From Pseudomonadota bacterium (lineage in GTDB: Bacteria > Pseudomonadota > Alphaproteobacteria > Rhizobiales > Beijerinckiaceae): 39,955 nt of DNA. The notes beneath the pieces are model-generated. The model saw only the letters and a program-made list of their open reading frames with translations. It ran no database searches and was not told the DNA's origin. Below are positions 1 through 8,508 of this stretch, piece by piece (position 1 is the first letter of the stretch; every line of letters begins with the position of its first letter). The stretch lies in contig JAEWKH010000064.1 of the NCBI GenBank assembly GCA_023386155.1, positions 1 to 39,955 of the forward strand. The letters are read 5' to 3'. The translations under genes and the position numbers were made by a program.

Positions 1-125
1 ACGTCCACCCCGCCGGAGACGCGCCCGCCCCAGATGTGGAAGCAGGCGACCAGCAATGCGCCGATGGTGCGGAGGCCCTGGATCTCAGGGCGGTAGGTGG
101 AGCTGTCGCGGGTCGGGGCTGTCAT
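1..125 (-). CDS. Acyltransferase 3 family membrane protein (N-terminal fragment, cut by window edge)
   Basis: The first 41 codons read MTAPTRDSSTYRPEIQGLRT and continue through a hydrophobic stretch with a histidine (ACFHIWG) to SGGVDV. This matches the start of OafA/YrhL-type acyltransferase-3 proteins, where YRPEIDGLRA precedes the first membrane helix with its catalytic His and a (G)GVDVFFVISGF motif follows. Such integral membrane enzymes O-acylate sugars of surface polysaccharides or glycans. The ATG at 125 is chosen because the upstream GTG is out of frame. The remainder lies outside the window, so substrate and integrity cannot be judged. Confidence 0.8.
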   Translation of the reverse strand, partial: MTAPTRDSSTYRPEIQGLRTIGALLVACFHIWGGRVSGGVD

Positions 126-473
126 CGGTGCCGATATCCTCAGCCACGATGCCTCGCCCAATCGGCCATCTGATCGGTACCACCGATCCCTGTGCCGTTC
201 ATCGAACCGCTACCTGCGGACGCGACCATCCATCTCCGAGGCGGGCAGCATCGGACTTGAACCCTTTCGGGGGACTGTCTCAAGATTACGCTACGCTACG
301 ACGTTCTCACTACCGCCACTGCAGGGGCCTGTCTCCTCTCCAAACAGACAGGATGCCATCTGTCGCACACCGCCGGTTCGCTTTTCTGAAAAGGCGAAGG
401 ACGAGGATTCAAACCTAAGGATCGAGTCTCGCCGAGCGGCATCCCGGGCCGGGTTCACGCTTTCGTCTGAACG
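126..473. other. Unassigned intergenic region with several hairpins
   Basis: About 350 bases lie between the acyltransferase start and the gcv terminator, with no convincing coding frame. Perfect short hairpins occur at 172-188 (GATCGGT arms), 328-352 (CCTGTCT arms around an 11-nt loop) and 379-396 (CGCTTTT/GAAAAGGCG). The minus strand carries two T-arm-like words, GGTTCAAGTCC (near 253-263) and GGTTTGAATCC, but no complete cloverleaf can be built around either. The region could be the acyltransferase leader or a small RNA. No family is recognised. Confidence 0.4.
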
Positions 474-502
474 AAAAACGCCGCCCGTCCGGGCGGCGTT
501 TT
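474..502 (-). terminator. Rho-independent terminator of the gcv operon (probably bidirectional)
   Basis: A near-perfect GC-rich hairpin with arms AACGCCGCCCG/CGGGCGGCGTT and a 2-nt loop lies 68 bases beyond the gcvPB stop. On the minus strand it is followed by TTTTT. On the plus strand the exit is TTTT-C-T, so it may also stop transcription from the left. Confidence 0.85.
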
Positions 503-569
503 CTGATGTCCTCATCGAAATGACTTCTAGCGCGGGAGCGCAACGAACACGGGACAGGCGGACGGCGCC

Positions 570-2144
570 CTACTCCGCCGCCTCCGCCACCGGTTCGGGC
601 GGAGTCCACTTGAGAACCGGGTTGCGGGCGGCGCGGGTTTCGTCGAGGCGGCGGCGCGGGGCGTGGTGGGGGGCGCCGGTGAAGCGCTCCTTGTCGTTGC
701 CCGTCGTTGCCGCCATGGCGAGGTCGCGCAGCGTCGCGATGAAGAGGTCGAGGGAGGATTTCGATTCGGATTCCGTCGGCTCGATCAGCATCGCGCCATG
801 CACCACCAGCGGGAAGTACATGGTCATCGGGTGATAGCCCTCGTCGATCATGGCCTTGGCCACGTCGAGGGTGGTCACGCCCGTGTCCTTGAGCCACGCG
901 TCGTCGAACAGCACCTCGTGCATGCACGGCTTGTTGCCGAAGGGCAGCGACATGAGGTCGGAGAGGCCCGCGCGGATGTAGTTGGCGTTGAGCACCGCAT
1001 CCTCGGAGGCCTGCTTCATGCCGTCCGAGCCATGCGAGAGCATGTAGGACAGGGCGCGCACATACATGCCCATCTGGCCGTGGAAGGCGGTCATGCGGCC
1101 GAACGGCTTCTCGGCGGCATCCGATTCCTGCTCCACCAGCTCGAAGCCATCCTTGCCGGCGCGCACGAAGGGCACCGGCGCGAAGGGCGCGAGACGCGCG
1201 GAGAGCACCACCGGGCCGGAGCCCGGGCCGCCGCCGCCATGGGGCGTCGAGAAGGTCTTGTGCAGGTTGATGTGCATGGCGTCGACGCCGAGATCGCCCG
1301 GCTTCGCCTTGCCCACGATGGCGTTGAAGTTCGCGCCGTCGCAGTAGAAATAGGCGCCGGCATCGTGGATCGCCTTCGCGATCTCCGCCACCTGCGGCTC
1401 GAAGAGACCGCAGGTGTTGGGGTTCGTGAGCATGATCGCCGCCACGTCGGGGCCGAGCAGCTTCTTCACGTCCTCCACATGGACCCAGCCGTCGTCGCGC
1501 GCCGGCACCGGCTTCACCTTGAAGCCGATCAGCGCGGCCGTGGCCGGATTCGTGCCGTGGGCCGAATCGGGCACCAGCACCACATTGCGGGTCTTCCCCT
1601 CGCCCCTGGCCTCGATGGCGGCCTTGATCGCCATCATGCCGCAGAGCTCGCCATGGGCGCCGGCCTTCGGCGACAGGGCGACGGCCGTCATGTTGGTGAG
1701 GGTGACCAGATAGCGCCCGAGCTCGTTCATGAGCTCCAGCGCGCCCTGCACGGTCGAGACCGGCTGCAGCGGATGCACGTCGGCGAAGCCCGGCAGGCGG
1801 GCCATGCGCTCGTTGAGGCGCGCATTGTGCTTCATGGTGCAGGAGCCGAGCGGGAAGAGGCCCGTGTCGATGCCGTAATTCATCTGCGACAGGCGCACGT
1901 AATGGCGCATGGTCTCAGGCTCCGAGAGGCCCGGCAGGCCGATGGGATCCTTGCGCTCAAGCCCGCCGAGGCGCGGCTGGAAATCCTCCGGCTCGTCGAA
2001 GTCGACCCCGGTCGTGTCGTGACGGCCGATCTCGAACAGCAGCGGCTCGATCTGCGCCAGCGCCTTGTTGCCGGTGAAGGTCGGATGCGTGGCGGTGCCG
2101 GCCTCACCGGCGGAAGAGGGACGTCCCTGGCGGTTCAACATCAC
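570..2144 (-). CDS. gcvPB: Glycine dehydrogenase (decarboxylating), subunit 2 (P-protein beta half)
   Basis: This is the PLP-binding half of the split glycine decarboxylase (P-protein). It decarboxylates glycine and passes the aminomethyl group to lipoyl-GcvH in the cytoplasm. The 524-residue protein contains the PLP-lysine motif HINLHKTFSTPHGGGG with Lys at about 296, followed by the glycine-rich loop, and FPLGSCTMK near residue 100, both typical of the family. The length fits the two-gene form of P-protein. The start ATG overlaps the gcvPA stop (ATGA), indicating translational coupling. It is the last gene of the riboswitch-led operon, followed by a terminator. Confidence 0.97.
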   Translation of the reverse strand: MMLNRQGRPSSAGEAGTATHPTFTGNKALAQIEPLLFEIGRHDTTGVDFDEPEDFQPRLGGLERKDPIGLPGLSEPETMRHYVRLSQMNYGIDTGLFPLGSCTMKHNARLNERMARLPGFADVHPLQPVSTVQGALELMNELGRYLVTLTNMTAVALSPKAGAHGELCGMMAIKAAIEARGEGKTRNVVLVPDSAHGTNPATAALIGFKVKPVPARDDGWVHVEDVKKLLGPDVAAIMLTNPNTCGLFEPQVAEIAKAIHDAGAYFYCDGANFNAIVGKAKPGDLGVDAMHINLHKTFSTPHGGGGPGSGPVVLSARLAPFAPVPFVRAGKDGFELVEQESDAAEKPFGRMTAFHGQMGMYVRALSYMLSHGSDGMKQASEDAVLNANYIRAGLSDLMSLPFGNKPCMHEVLFDDAWLKDTGVTTLDVAKAMIDEGYHPMTMYFPLVVHGAMLIEPTESESKSSLDLFIATLRDLAMAATTGNDKERFTGAPHHAPRRRLDETRAARNPVLKWTPPEPVAEAAE

Positions 2145-3487
2145 AGAACCTCCTTCAAGGCGGCGCAGAGGGCCGCGCGGTCATCATCGGTGTTCACTTC
2201 GGTCGAGGCGACGAGCAACAGGTTGTCGAGGCCCGCACCCGGCAGCAGGCGTGACACGGGCACGCCCGCGAGCACGCCCTTCCTGGCGAGCGCTTCCACC
2301 ACGTCAGCCGCGGGCTTCGACAGCTTCACGGTGAATTCGTTGAAGAACGTCCTGTTGAGAACCTCGACGCCCTTCACGGCGCTGAGCTGGTCAGCCAGCT
2401 TCACGGCATTCGCGTGATTGATGCGGGCGAGACGCGTCAGGCCCGCCTCGCCGAGCAGCGTCATGTGAATGGTGAAGGCGAGCGCGCAGAGACCCGAATT
2501 GGTGCAGATGTTCGAGGTCGCCTTGTCGCGGCGGATATGCTGCTCGCGGGTCGAGAGCGTCAGCACGAAGCCGCGGCTGCCATCCGCATCCACCGTCTCG
2601 CCGCAGAGGCGCCCCGGCATCTGGCGGATGAACTTGGATTGCGTAGCGAACAGCCCCACATAGGGCCCGCCGAAGTTCAGCGCGTTGCCGATGGACTGGC
2701 CCTCGCCGACCACGATGTCCGCGCCCTGGCTGCCGGGCGAAGCGACGAGGCCGAGCGATACGGCTTCCGTGAACACCGCGATCAGCAGCGCGCCGTGCTG
2801 GTGCGCCTTCTCGGCGATGGGCTTCAGGTCGCGCACATTGCCGAACATGTCCGGCGACTGCACGACGACGCAGGAAACGCTGTCGTCGATCTGCGAGAGA
2901 ATGTCCTCGGAGCCGGCCACGTCGGGCGCCAGGGTGAGGGTCTCGTCGCTCGCCATGTCGGAGAGCGTCCTCACCACGTCGGCATAATGCGGATGCAGGC
3001 CGCCGGAGAGCACGGCCTTGCGGCGCTTGGTGACGCGATGTGCCATGAGCACCGCCTCGCCCGTGCCGGTGGAGCCGTCGTACATGGAGGCGTTCGCCAC
3101 TTCCATGCCGGTGAGCGCGGCCACCTGGGTCTGGAACTCGAAGAGATATTGCAGGGTGCCCTGGGCGATCTCCGGCTGGTACGGCGTGTAGCTCGTCAGG
3201 AACTCGGAGCGCTGGATCAGGTGATCCACGGTCGCCGGCACATGGTGCTTGTAGGCGCCGGCGCCGACGAAGAACGGCACGGAGGACGCGGAAACGTTCC
3301 TCGCGGACATGCGGGAGAGGATGCGCTCCACCTCCAGCTCGCCCTTGCGGCGCGGCAGGTCCACCGGCTCCTTCAGGAGCAGGTTCTTCGGCACGTCGGC
3401 GAACAATTCGTCCACCGTTTTGACGCCGATCCGCGCGAGCATCTCGCCGCGATCGGTGTCGGACAAAGGCAAATAGCGCATCGGCAT
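2141..3487 (-). CDS. gcvPA: Glycine dehydrogenase (decarboxylating), subunit 1 (P-protein alpha half)
   Basis: This 448-residue protein is the N-terminal half of P-protein, homologous to fold-type I aminotransferases but without the PLP lysine. It pairs with GcvPB to make the active glycine decarboxylase. Recognisable family segments are YTPYQPEIAQGTLQYLFEFQ and NASMYDGSTGTGEAVLMA. Two in-frame ATGs lie at 3487 and 3481. An AAGG sits 4 bases before the first and 10 before the second, and the family N-terminus (MRYLPLSDTDR) favours 3481. It lies 15 bases after osmC and overlaps gcvPB by 4. Confidence 0.97.
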   Translation of the reverse strand: MPMRYLPLSDTDRGEMLARIGVKTVDELFADVPKNLLLKEPVDLPRRKGELEVERILSRMSARNVSASSVPFFVGAGAYKHHVPATVDHLIQRSEFLTSYTPYQPEIAQGTLQYLFEFQTQVAALTGMEVANASMYDGSTGTGEAVLMAHRVTKRRKAVLSGGLHPHYADVVRTLSDMASDETLTLAPDVAGSEDILSQIDDSVSCVVVQSPDMFGNVRDLKPIAEKAHQHGALLIAVFTEAVSLGLVASPGSQGADIVVGEGQSIGNALNFGGPYVGLFATQSKFIRQMPGRLCGETVDADGSRGFVLTLSTREQHIRRDKATSNICTNSGLCALAFTIHMTLLGEAGLTRLARINHANAVKLADQLSAVKGVEVLNRTFFNEFTVKLSKPAADVVEALARKGVLAGVPVSRLLPGAGLDNLLLVASTEVNTDDDRAALCAALKEVL

Positions 3488-3502
3488 AAAACCTTGGGTG
3501 AG

Positions 3503-3979
3503 TTAGTGCGGGGGAAGGCCGGCCACGACAATCTCCGTGAGGACGGAATTGGCGATGAAGCATTCCTTGTGGGCGAGGTGGTGCATGTCGGCGATCTGCT
3601 CCGGCGTCGGAAGCTTGTCGCCGGAAAATTCAATGACCGGATCGAGCGTGATCTTCGAGATGAAGAGCTTGCCTTTCTCGTTCGGCGTCATGACGCCGAG
3701 CGCCTTGTCCTCGTAACGGTCGATGACGAAACGCTTCTTGGCGGCGATGCCGAGGAAGGTCAGCATGTGGCAGCTGGAGACGGCCGCGACGAATGCCTCC
3801 TCGGGATCGATGGCATCCTCGCGCGAGAGCGGCAGCGGCACCACCGAAGGCGATGCCGAGCCCATGACTTCGATGCCGCCGTCGAACGACCAGCGATGGC
3901 CGCGGCTGTACTTGTTGTCGGAGAAGGCCTCGCCCTCCCCGCGCGTCCAAACCACCGTGGCCGTGTATTCGTGCGACAT
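3503..3979 (-). CDS. OsmC family peroxiredoxin-like protein embedded in the gcv operon
   Basis: This 158-residue cytoplasmic protein has the OsmC/Ohr layout. A first conserved Cys lies in a VSSCHMLTFL-type helix (the resolving or peroxidatic partner), and a second in KECFIANS near residue 138. OsmC/Ohr proteins reduce organic or fatty-acid hydroperoxides using thiol donors, in several cases lipoyl groups. It sits between gcvH (12 bases away) and gcvPA (15 bases away) on the same strand, so it is co-transcribed with the lipoylated glycine cleavage genes. The physiological reductant is unknown; use of lipoyl-GcvH is only a hypothesis from context. Confidence 0.9.
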   Translation of the reverse strand: MSHEYTATVVWTRGEGEAFSDNKYSRGHRWSFDGGIEVMGSASPSVVPLPLSREDAIDPEEAFVAAVSSCHMLTFLGIAAKKRFVIDRYEDKALGVMTPNEKGKLFISKITLDPVIEFSGDKLPTPEQIADMHHLAHKECFIANSVLTEIVVAGLPPH

Positions 3980-3991
3980 CGATTGCGCTCT

Positions 3992-4366
3992 TTACGAGAT
4001 CGACTTCACGAATTCCTGGTACTGCTCCTCGGTCATGAGGCCGTCGAGCTCGCCCGGGTTCGTGAGGCGGATCTTCATGAACCAGCCGCGGCCGGCGGGA
4101 TCCTCGTTCACGGTGCCGGGGGAGGCTTCGAGATCGCTGTTGACCTCGACCACTTCGCCGGACACCGGAGCATAGACCTCGCTCGCGGCCTTCACGCTTT
4201 CGACGACGGCGGCCTCATCACCCTTCGACAGGGTCTTGCCGACGCTCGGCAGCTCCACGAAGACGACGTCGCCGAGCTGGCTCTGCGCGTAGTCCGAAAT
4301 GCCGACGATGCCGGCATCGCCTTCGACGCGGATGTATTCGTGATCCTTGGTGTAGCGCGTGGTCAT
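3992..4366 (-). CDS. gcvH: Glycine cleavage system H protein
   Basis: The lipoyl carrier shuttles the aminomethyl intermediate between P-, T- and L-proteins. From ATG 4366 the protein has 124 residues, the usual GcvH length. It begins MTTRYTKDHEYIRVEGD and carries the lipoylation site VESVKA with Lys59. The open frame extends 44 codons upstream into gcvT, but that extension has no GcvH similarity, and GGGGAC precedes the chosen start. The start lies 16 bases after the gcvT stop. Confidence 0.97.
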   Translation of the reverse strand: MTTRYTKDHEYIRVEGDAGIVGISDYAQSQLGDVVFVELPSVGKTLSKGDEAAVVESVKAASEVYAPVSGEVVEVNSDLEASPGTVNEDPAGRGWFMKIRLTNPGELDGLMTEEQYQEFVKSIS

Positions 4367-4382
4367 GGATGTCCCCTGGAAG

Positions 4383-5531
4383 TTAGCGCTTGTAGCGGTG
4401 AGGTGCGAAAGGCATCGCCGCGACCCTGGCCGGCAGAGGCTTGCCGCGGACGATGAGATGAAGATCCGTGCCGACGGCGGATACGTCCTTGGCCACATAG
4501 CCCATGGCGACCGGGCCGTTGACGGTGGGGCCGAAGCCGCCGGAGGTCACGATGCCGACCTCGCGCCCGTCGGGCGTGGTGATGACCGTTCCCTCGCGGG
4601 CCGGGGCGCGGCCTTCCGGCTTGAGTCCGACGCGCACGCGGGCCGTGCCGTCCTTGATCTCGCGCTGGACGCGCGCGGCGCCGGGGAAGCCCCCCTCCTC
4701 GCGGCGGCGCTTCTGGATCGACCAGATCAGGCCGGCCTCGATGGGCGAGGTCTTGGTGTCGATGTCGTGGCCGTAGAGGCACAGGCCCGCCTCGAGGCGG
4801 AGCGAGTCGCGCGCGCCGAGGCCGATCGGCTTCACCTCCGGGTCGGCGAGCAGCGTGTTCCAGAGCTTGGCCGCATCCTCGGCCTTGCAGGAAATCTCGA
4901 AGCCGTCCTCGCCCGTGTAGCCGGAGCGGGAAACGTGGCACCAGATGCCGCCGATCTGCACGTCGGCCGACATCATGAAGGGCAGAGCGGCGGTCTCGGG
5001 CGCGAGCCTGGCGAGCACGGCCTCGGCCGAGGGGCCCTGGAGGGCCATCAGCGCCAGGCCGTCCTTCGGGTTGAGCGTCACGCCCTTGGGCAGGCGGGCC
5101 TGGATATGGGCGTAGTCGGCCCCCTTCATGGAGGCGTTCACCACCAGGTAGAGCCATCCCTCGTGGCCGGGGGCGCCGACCCGGGTGACCATCAGGTCGT
5201 CGAGGATGCCGGCGTCCTCCGCCAGAAGCTGCGAATAGCGCTGCTGGTTCGGCTTGAGGTTCAGGATATCGGCCGGGATCAGCGCCTCGAGCGCCCTGGC
5301 CGCGGTCTCGTGGCTCTTGTCCTCGGCGATGAGGAAGGCCTGGCCCATATGGGAGACGTCGAACAGGCCCGCATGCTCGCGGGTCCAGTTGTGCTCGGTC
5401 AGGATGCCGGTGGGGTACTGCACCGGCATGTCGTATCCGGCGAAAGGCACCATGCGGGCGCCAAGGGCCACATGCTCGGCATGGAGCGGGGTCTGCAGGA
5501 GCGGCTCGTCGCTATGCGCATGCTCGGCCAT
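4383..5531 (-). CDS. gcvT: Aminomethyltransferase (glycine cleavage T protein)
   Basis: T-protein releases ammonia from aminomethyl-GcvH and forms 5,10-methylene-tetrahydrofolate. The 382-residue product has the family features PLHAEHVALGARMVPFAGYDMPVQY at the N-terminus, GLFDVSHMGQ near residue 56 (the Asp-bearing folate-site loop), YTGEDGFEI centrally and a C-terminal barrel with GYVAKD. It is the first gene of the operon and lies about 50 bases beyond the tandem glycine riboswitch, which should switch on expression when glycine is abundant. gcvH follows directly. Confidence 0.97.
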   Translation of the reverse strand: MAEHAHSDEPLLQTPLHAEHVALGARMVPFAGYDMPVQYPTGILTEHNWTREHAGLFDVSHMGQAFLIAEDKSHETAARALEALIPADILNLKPNQQRYSQLLAEDAGILDDLMVTRVGAPGHEGWLYLVVNASMKGADYAHIQARLPKGVTLNPKDGLALMALQGPSAEAVLARLAPETAALPFMMSADVQIGGIWCHVSRSGYTGEDGFEISCKAEDAAKLWNTLLADPEVKPIGLGARDSLRLEAGLCLYGHDIDTKTSPIEAGLIWSIQKRRREEGGFPGAARVQREIKDGTARVRVGLKPEGRAPAREGTVITTPDGREVGIVTSGGFGPTVNGPVAMGYVAKDVSAVGTDLHLIVRGKPLPARVAAMPFAPHRYKR

Positions 5532-5584
5532 CGGATTCCCTCAAAAGGTGCGCGTTTCATCGAGCCTTCCGGCCCGTTGCTGTG

Positions 5585-5780
5585 CGCCCCCTCTGTCCCG
5601 AGACCTGAGAGATTTCCCTTAACCGCACCTGCGGCAGGTTACGCCCGTCGGTGGACGACGCCTTGGGGCGTCGCCGCTTTCCAGAGTGCCAGCTCCCGCG
5701 CGGTCCTTTGGCCTGAGCGTTTCCGGGGCGGTTGCGCCTTCGGCGCCGGACCTGGGGTCCGGTCTCTTCCGCGGGGATCA
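5585..5780 (-). ncRNA. Tandem glycine riboswitch controlling the gcv operon
   Basis: Read on the minus strand, the leader shows both glycine aptamers. The first has CGGAAGAGACC, a CGCCGAAGG-GCAA core, GAAACGCTCAGGC, AAAGGACC and a closing GGAGCTGGCACTCTGG. The second follows with GGAAAGC, CACCGACGGGCG-TAACC, then AATCTCTCAGGTCTCGGGACAGAGGGG. These words are the conserved core of the family (gcvT element). A TTGACA hexamer at 5817-5822 upstream could be the -35 of its promoter, but no good -10 is seen at normal spacing. Glycine binding is expected to activate gcvT-gcvPB. Confidence 0.95.
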
Positions 5781-5842
5781 TCGGCTGGATTAAGCTCTGA
5801 AGAGGAATTGCCGTCCTGTCAACAAAGCAGGCTGCCGTATCC

Positions 5843-5953
5843 AGCGCATCATGCGGAAAAGTGGACCCGGTTTTTCCGCACCAACGATGCGCCCTTCAGG
5901 AAGGAGCATCGGATTTGTCCCAAAAGTGCAAGTCCACTTTTGGGCCCGATGCC
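5843..5953. repeat. Composite palindromic repeat, copy 1 (modules A then B)
   Basis: Module A (5843-5892) is a long hairpin with GCGCATC...GATGCGC outer arms and GCGGAAAA...TTTTCCGC inner arms around a GTGGACCCGG tip. Module B (5906-5953) has GCATCGG...CCGATGC outer arms and CCCAAAAGTG...CACTTTTGGG inner arms. The same two-module unit recurs four more times in the window. Confidence 0.85.
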
Positions 5954-6064
5954 CTGATATCGCCCCGCCTTAATTGACGGCAGGTCCTCGGCACTCCATG
6001 TTAGGCCCCATCATTCACAGAAGGGGAGAACGCGGCCTGATCCGGTCGGCAGCTCCTGGCATCG

Positions 6065-7369
6065 TTGCTCGAACTGATCATCGCTCTCGCCCTTGTCGCC
6101 CTCAACGGCGTCTTTGCGCTTTCCGAACTCGCCATCGTTTCCGCCCGTCGGGCCCGCCTCAAGACCATGGCCGAACAGGGCCGGTCGGGCGCCAGCACGG
6201 CCCTGACCCTCATGGAGGAGTCGGGCCGCTTCCTGTCCACGGTCCAGATCGGCATCACCCTCGTGGGGATCCTGGCCGGCGCCTTCTCGGGAGCGGCGCT
6301 CGGCGACCGGCTGACCCAGATCCTCCTGGCGGAGGGCATGCCCCAGGGTGCGGCCGAGCCTCTCGGCTACGGCATCGTCATCGGCCTCATCACCTATCTC
6401 TCCATCGTCATCGGCGAGCTGGTCCCCAAGCAGCTCGCCCTGCGCAACCCGGAGGGCATCGCCTGCACCATGGCGCCCATGATGCTGGTGCTCTCGAAGG
6501 TCGCGGCTCCGGCCGTCTGGCTTCTCAACGCGTCCACGAGCCTGATCTTCCGCCTCCTGGGGGCCAAGTCCGACGACAGCTCGACGGTCACCGAGGAGGA
6601 GATCAAGATGCTCGTCGGCGAGGCCGAGAGCGCCGGCGTGATCGAGGAGGAGGAGCGCCGCATGATCTCGGGCGTGCTCCGCCTCGGGGACCGGACGGTG
6701 CGCGGGCTCATGACTCCCCGCACGGACGTGGACTGGATCGACCTCGACGACGACGAGGCGTCGATCCGCGAATTGCTGATCGAGACCCCGCATTCCCGCC
6801 TGCCCGTCAGCGAGGGCACGCCCGACAACGTGATCGGCGTCGTCCAGTCGCGGGAACTCCTCGCCACCATGCTGTCGGGCCAGCCCCTGGACATCCGCAG
6901 CCACATCCAGCCGGCCCCTGTCATCCCGGACACGCTCCATGCGCTCGATGCGCTGGCCACCCTGCGCGATGCGGAGGTGCCGATGGCGCTCGTCCATGAC
7001 GAGTACGGGCATTTCGAAGGGGTCGTGACCCCGGCCGATGCCCTGGAGGCCATCGTCGGCGCCTTCCGGTCCGACGGCGAGGCGCCGGAGCCCGACGCCA
7101 TCCGCCGCGAGGACGGCTCCTGGCTGCTCGCCGGCTCCATGCCGGCCGACGAAATGGCCGAGATCCTGGGGGTCACGCTGCCGGAGCAGCGCAGCTACCA
7201 CACTGTCGGGGGCCTGGTGATCAGCGAGCTTCAGCACCTGCCCAGCACGGGCGAGCACGTGGATACGCTCGGCTGGCGATTCGAGGTGATCGACCTGGAC
7301 GAGCGCCGGATCGACAAGGTTCTGGCCGTCCCGCTGAACCAGAGGGCGGGAGCGGCCGCGCTCTATTAG
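6065..7369 (+). CDS. CNNM/CorC family transporter (hemolysin-like, CBS-pair protein)
   Basis: The 434-residue inner-membrane protein has the standard HlyC/CorC (CNNM) layout. A DUF21 domain with about four hydrophobic segments occupies residues 1-150 (including IVIGELVPKQLALRNPE), a CBS pair follows at about 210-330 (starting near GLMTPRTDVDWID), and a C-terminal CorC_HlyC domain lies at about 345-425. Relatives are implicated in Mg2+/Co2+ homeostasis; many are still called hemolysins without proof. The frame is closed by a TGA at 6038. The only usual start codon before the conserved N-terminus is TTG 6065, with no clear Shine-Dalgarno, so the exact start is uncertain. Confidence 0.88.
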   Translation: MLELIIALALVALNGVFALSELAIVSARRARLKTMAEQGRSGASTALTLMEESGRFLSTVQIGITLVGILAGAFSGAALGDRLTQILLAEGMPQGAAEPLGYGIVIGLITYLSIVIGELVPKQLALRNPEGIACTMAPMMLVLSKVAAPAVWLLNASTSLIFRLLGAKSDDSSTVTEEEIKMLVGEAESAGVIEEEERRMISGVLRLGDRTVRGLMTPRTDVDWIDLDDDEASIRELLIETPHSRLPVSEGTPDNVIGVVQSRELLATMLSGQPLDIRSHIQPAPVIPDTLHALDALATLRDAEVPMALVHDEYGHFEGVVTPADALEAIVGAFRSDGEAPEPDAIRREDGSWLLAGSMPADEMAEILGVTLPEQRSYHTVGGLVISELQHLPSTGEHVDTLGWRFEVIDLDERRIDKVLAVPLNQRAGAAALY

Positions 7370-7389
7370 GCCGCCTCAATTAAATAAGC

Positions 7390-7968
7390 TTAGCCGCGAC
7401 GGCCCGGCACGCCGAGGCCGACCTCGATCTCGAAGCTGTTGGCCGAGGAGGCGGGAACCACGATGCCGTCCTCGATGACCGACACGGTCGTCCGCGACTG
7501 CCCGGCCGGGATGGCGGCCGCCACGCGGCGGGACCGGTTGGCGAACACCGTCGAGCCGTCCTTCACGACGATATGGACCGGCACGTCGAAGCGGCTCGCA
7601 CCGCCGCCGACGCCCAGGAGCGCCCGGGCCTCGACGCCGACCTTGACCAGGGTCGATCCATCCGGCTGGCCGATGCATTCGCGGGCGGTTTCGCCCAGGG
7701 CGACCTGGCTCCGGATGGCGCCTGCCTCTCCGCCGCCGCGGACCTGGATCGCGGCGCCGCCATCGACGACGTTGATGGCCGGGCAATAGACGTCCCGGGT
7801 CTCGGCCGCCTGAGCCGGCGCCTGGGTGGTTCCCGCCGTGAGCAGCATGTCGCCGACGCCGAAGCCGCCCCCTCCCGATCCGCCGCAGCCCGTCAGGGCC
7901 GAAAGGCCGAGCACCGCGAGCGTCCATCCGGCCTTCCGGCCCAATCCTTCTCTCATGATCGCCCCCAA
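7390..7968 (-). CDS. Putative lipoprotein, unknown function
   Basis: A 192-residue protein whose N-terminus has basic residues, a hydrophobic core and a lipobox ending LSALTGC, predicting export and lipidation at Cys28 (numbered from the first Met). The second Met at residue 5 (MREGLGRK) is an equally good start. The mature part is rich in Gly and Val and looks beta-rich, with Cys62 and Cys98. No domain family is recognised. It lies 15 bases after the ialB-like gene on the same strand, suggesting a two-gene operon of envelope proteins, and is convergent with the CNNM gene 20 bases away. Confidence 0.7.
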   Translation of the reverse strand: MGAIMREGLGRKAGWTLAVLGLSALTGCGGSGGGGFGVGDMLLTAGTTQAPAQAAETRDVYCPAINVVDGGAAIQVRGGGEAGAIRSQVALGETARECIGQPDGSTLVKVGVEARALLGVGGGASRFDVPVHIVVKDGSTVFANRSRRVAAAIPAGQSRTTVSVIEDGIVVPASSANSFEIEVGLGVPGRRG

Positions 7969-7983
7969 CTTCTCGTTTATCTC

Positions 7984-8508
7984 TTACGGCAGGGCATCGA
8001 ACCCGGCCGCGAATCCGTTCAGGGACACGGGAATCCCGATCCCCTCCTCGGGCGTCTGGAAGACGATGAAGGTGGCCGTCTGGCCCGTCTTCATCTGGCC
8101 GATCAGGGTGTCCTCCATCACGACCTCGGCCACGCATCCCGTAGCCAGGCAGCGCACGAAACCGGCGCGGCCGATATCCGTCTGGTCGATCTTGAGGCCC
8201 AGGCCCGAGGGCAGCAGGATACCAAGGGGCGCGACGACGCGCAGGAGCCGGCTTTTGCCGTCGGCGGTTTTCAACACAATAATGACGAGCGTGACATTAG
8301 GCCGGTCCTCGGCAACGACGTTCTGCACGAGGGCGCATTGCTCGGCCGTGGCGCCCGCCGGCGTCTCGCAGCGCATCTGCCATTCGCCGTAGGTGTTCTT
8401 GACCATGCCCTGGGCGCCGGCGCCGCTGGCCACGAACAGGGCCGACAGCCCCAGGATTGCCGCCGCAAAAGGGCGAGCCCACCGCGATGCGCCCATCGGT
8501 TTCTCCAT
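7984..8508 (-). CDS. Invasion-associated locus B (IalB) family protein
   Basis: The 174-residue secreted protein has a signal peptide ending near VASGAGAQ and a mature part typical of the IalB family: YGEWQMRCETPAG at the start, EQCALVQ, a central IDQTDIGRAGFVRCLATGCVAEV with paired Cys residues, and IVFQTPEEGIGIPVSLNGF at the end. IalB was named in Bartonella, where it is linked to erythrocyte invasion. In free-living Rhizobiales it is a common periplasmic protein with no proven role, so virulence should not be inferred. It is the first gene of a pair with the downstream lipoprotein. Confidence 0.88.
   Translation of the reverse strand: MEKPMGASRWARPFAAAILGLSALFVASGAGAQGMVKNTYGEWQMRCETPAGATAEQCALVQNVVAEDRPNVTLVIIVLKTADGKSRLLRVVAPLGILLPSGLGLKIDQTDIGRAGFVRCLATGCVAEVVMEDTLIGQMKTGQTATFIVFQTPEEGIGIPVSLNGFAAGFDALP

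Noticed and set aside
250..320. tRNA-like or tmRNA-like gene on the minus strand (GGTTCAAGTCC, GGCGG acceptor-like ends)
   Set aside because: The T-stem and anticodon stem do not pair, the acceptor stem fails after five pairs, and no tmRNA tag-coding sequence is present.
663..4456. Long plus-strand open frames opposite gcvPB, gcvPA, osmC and gcvH
   Set aside because: They are His/Arg-rich complements of well-identified genes and have no family features.
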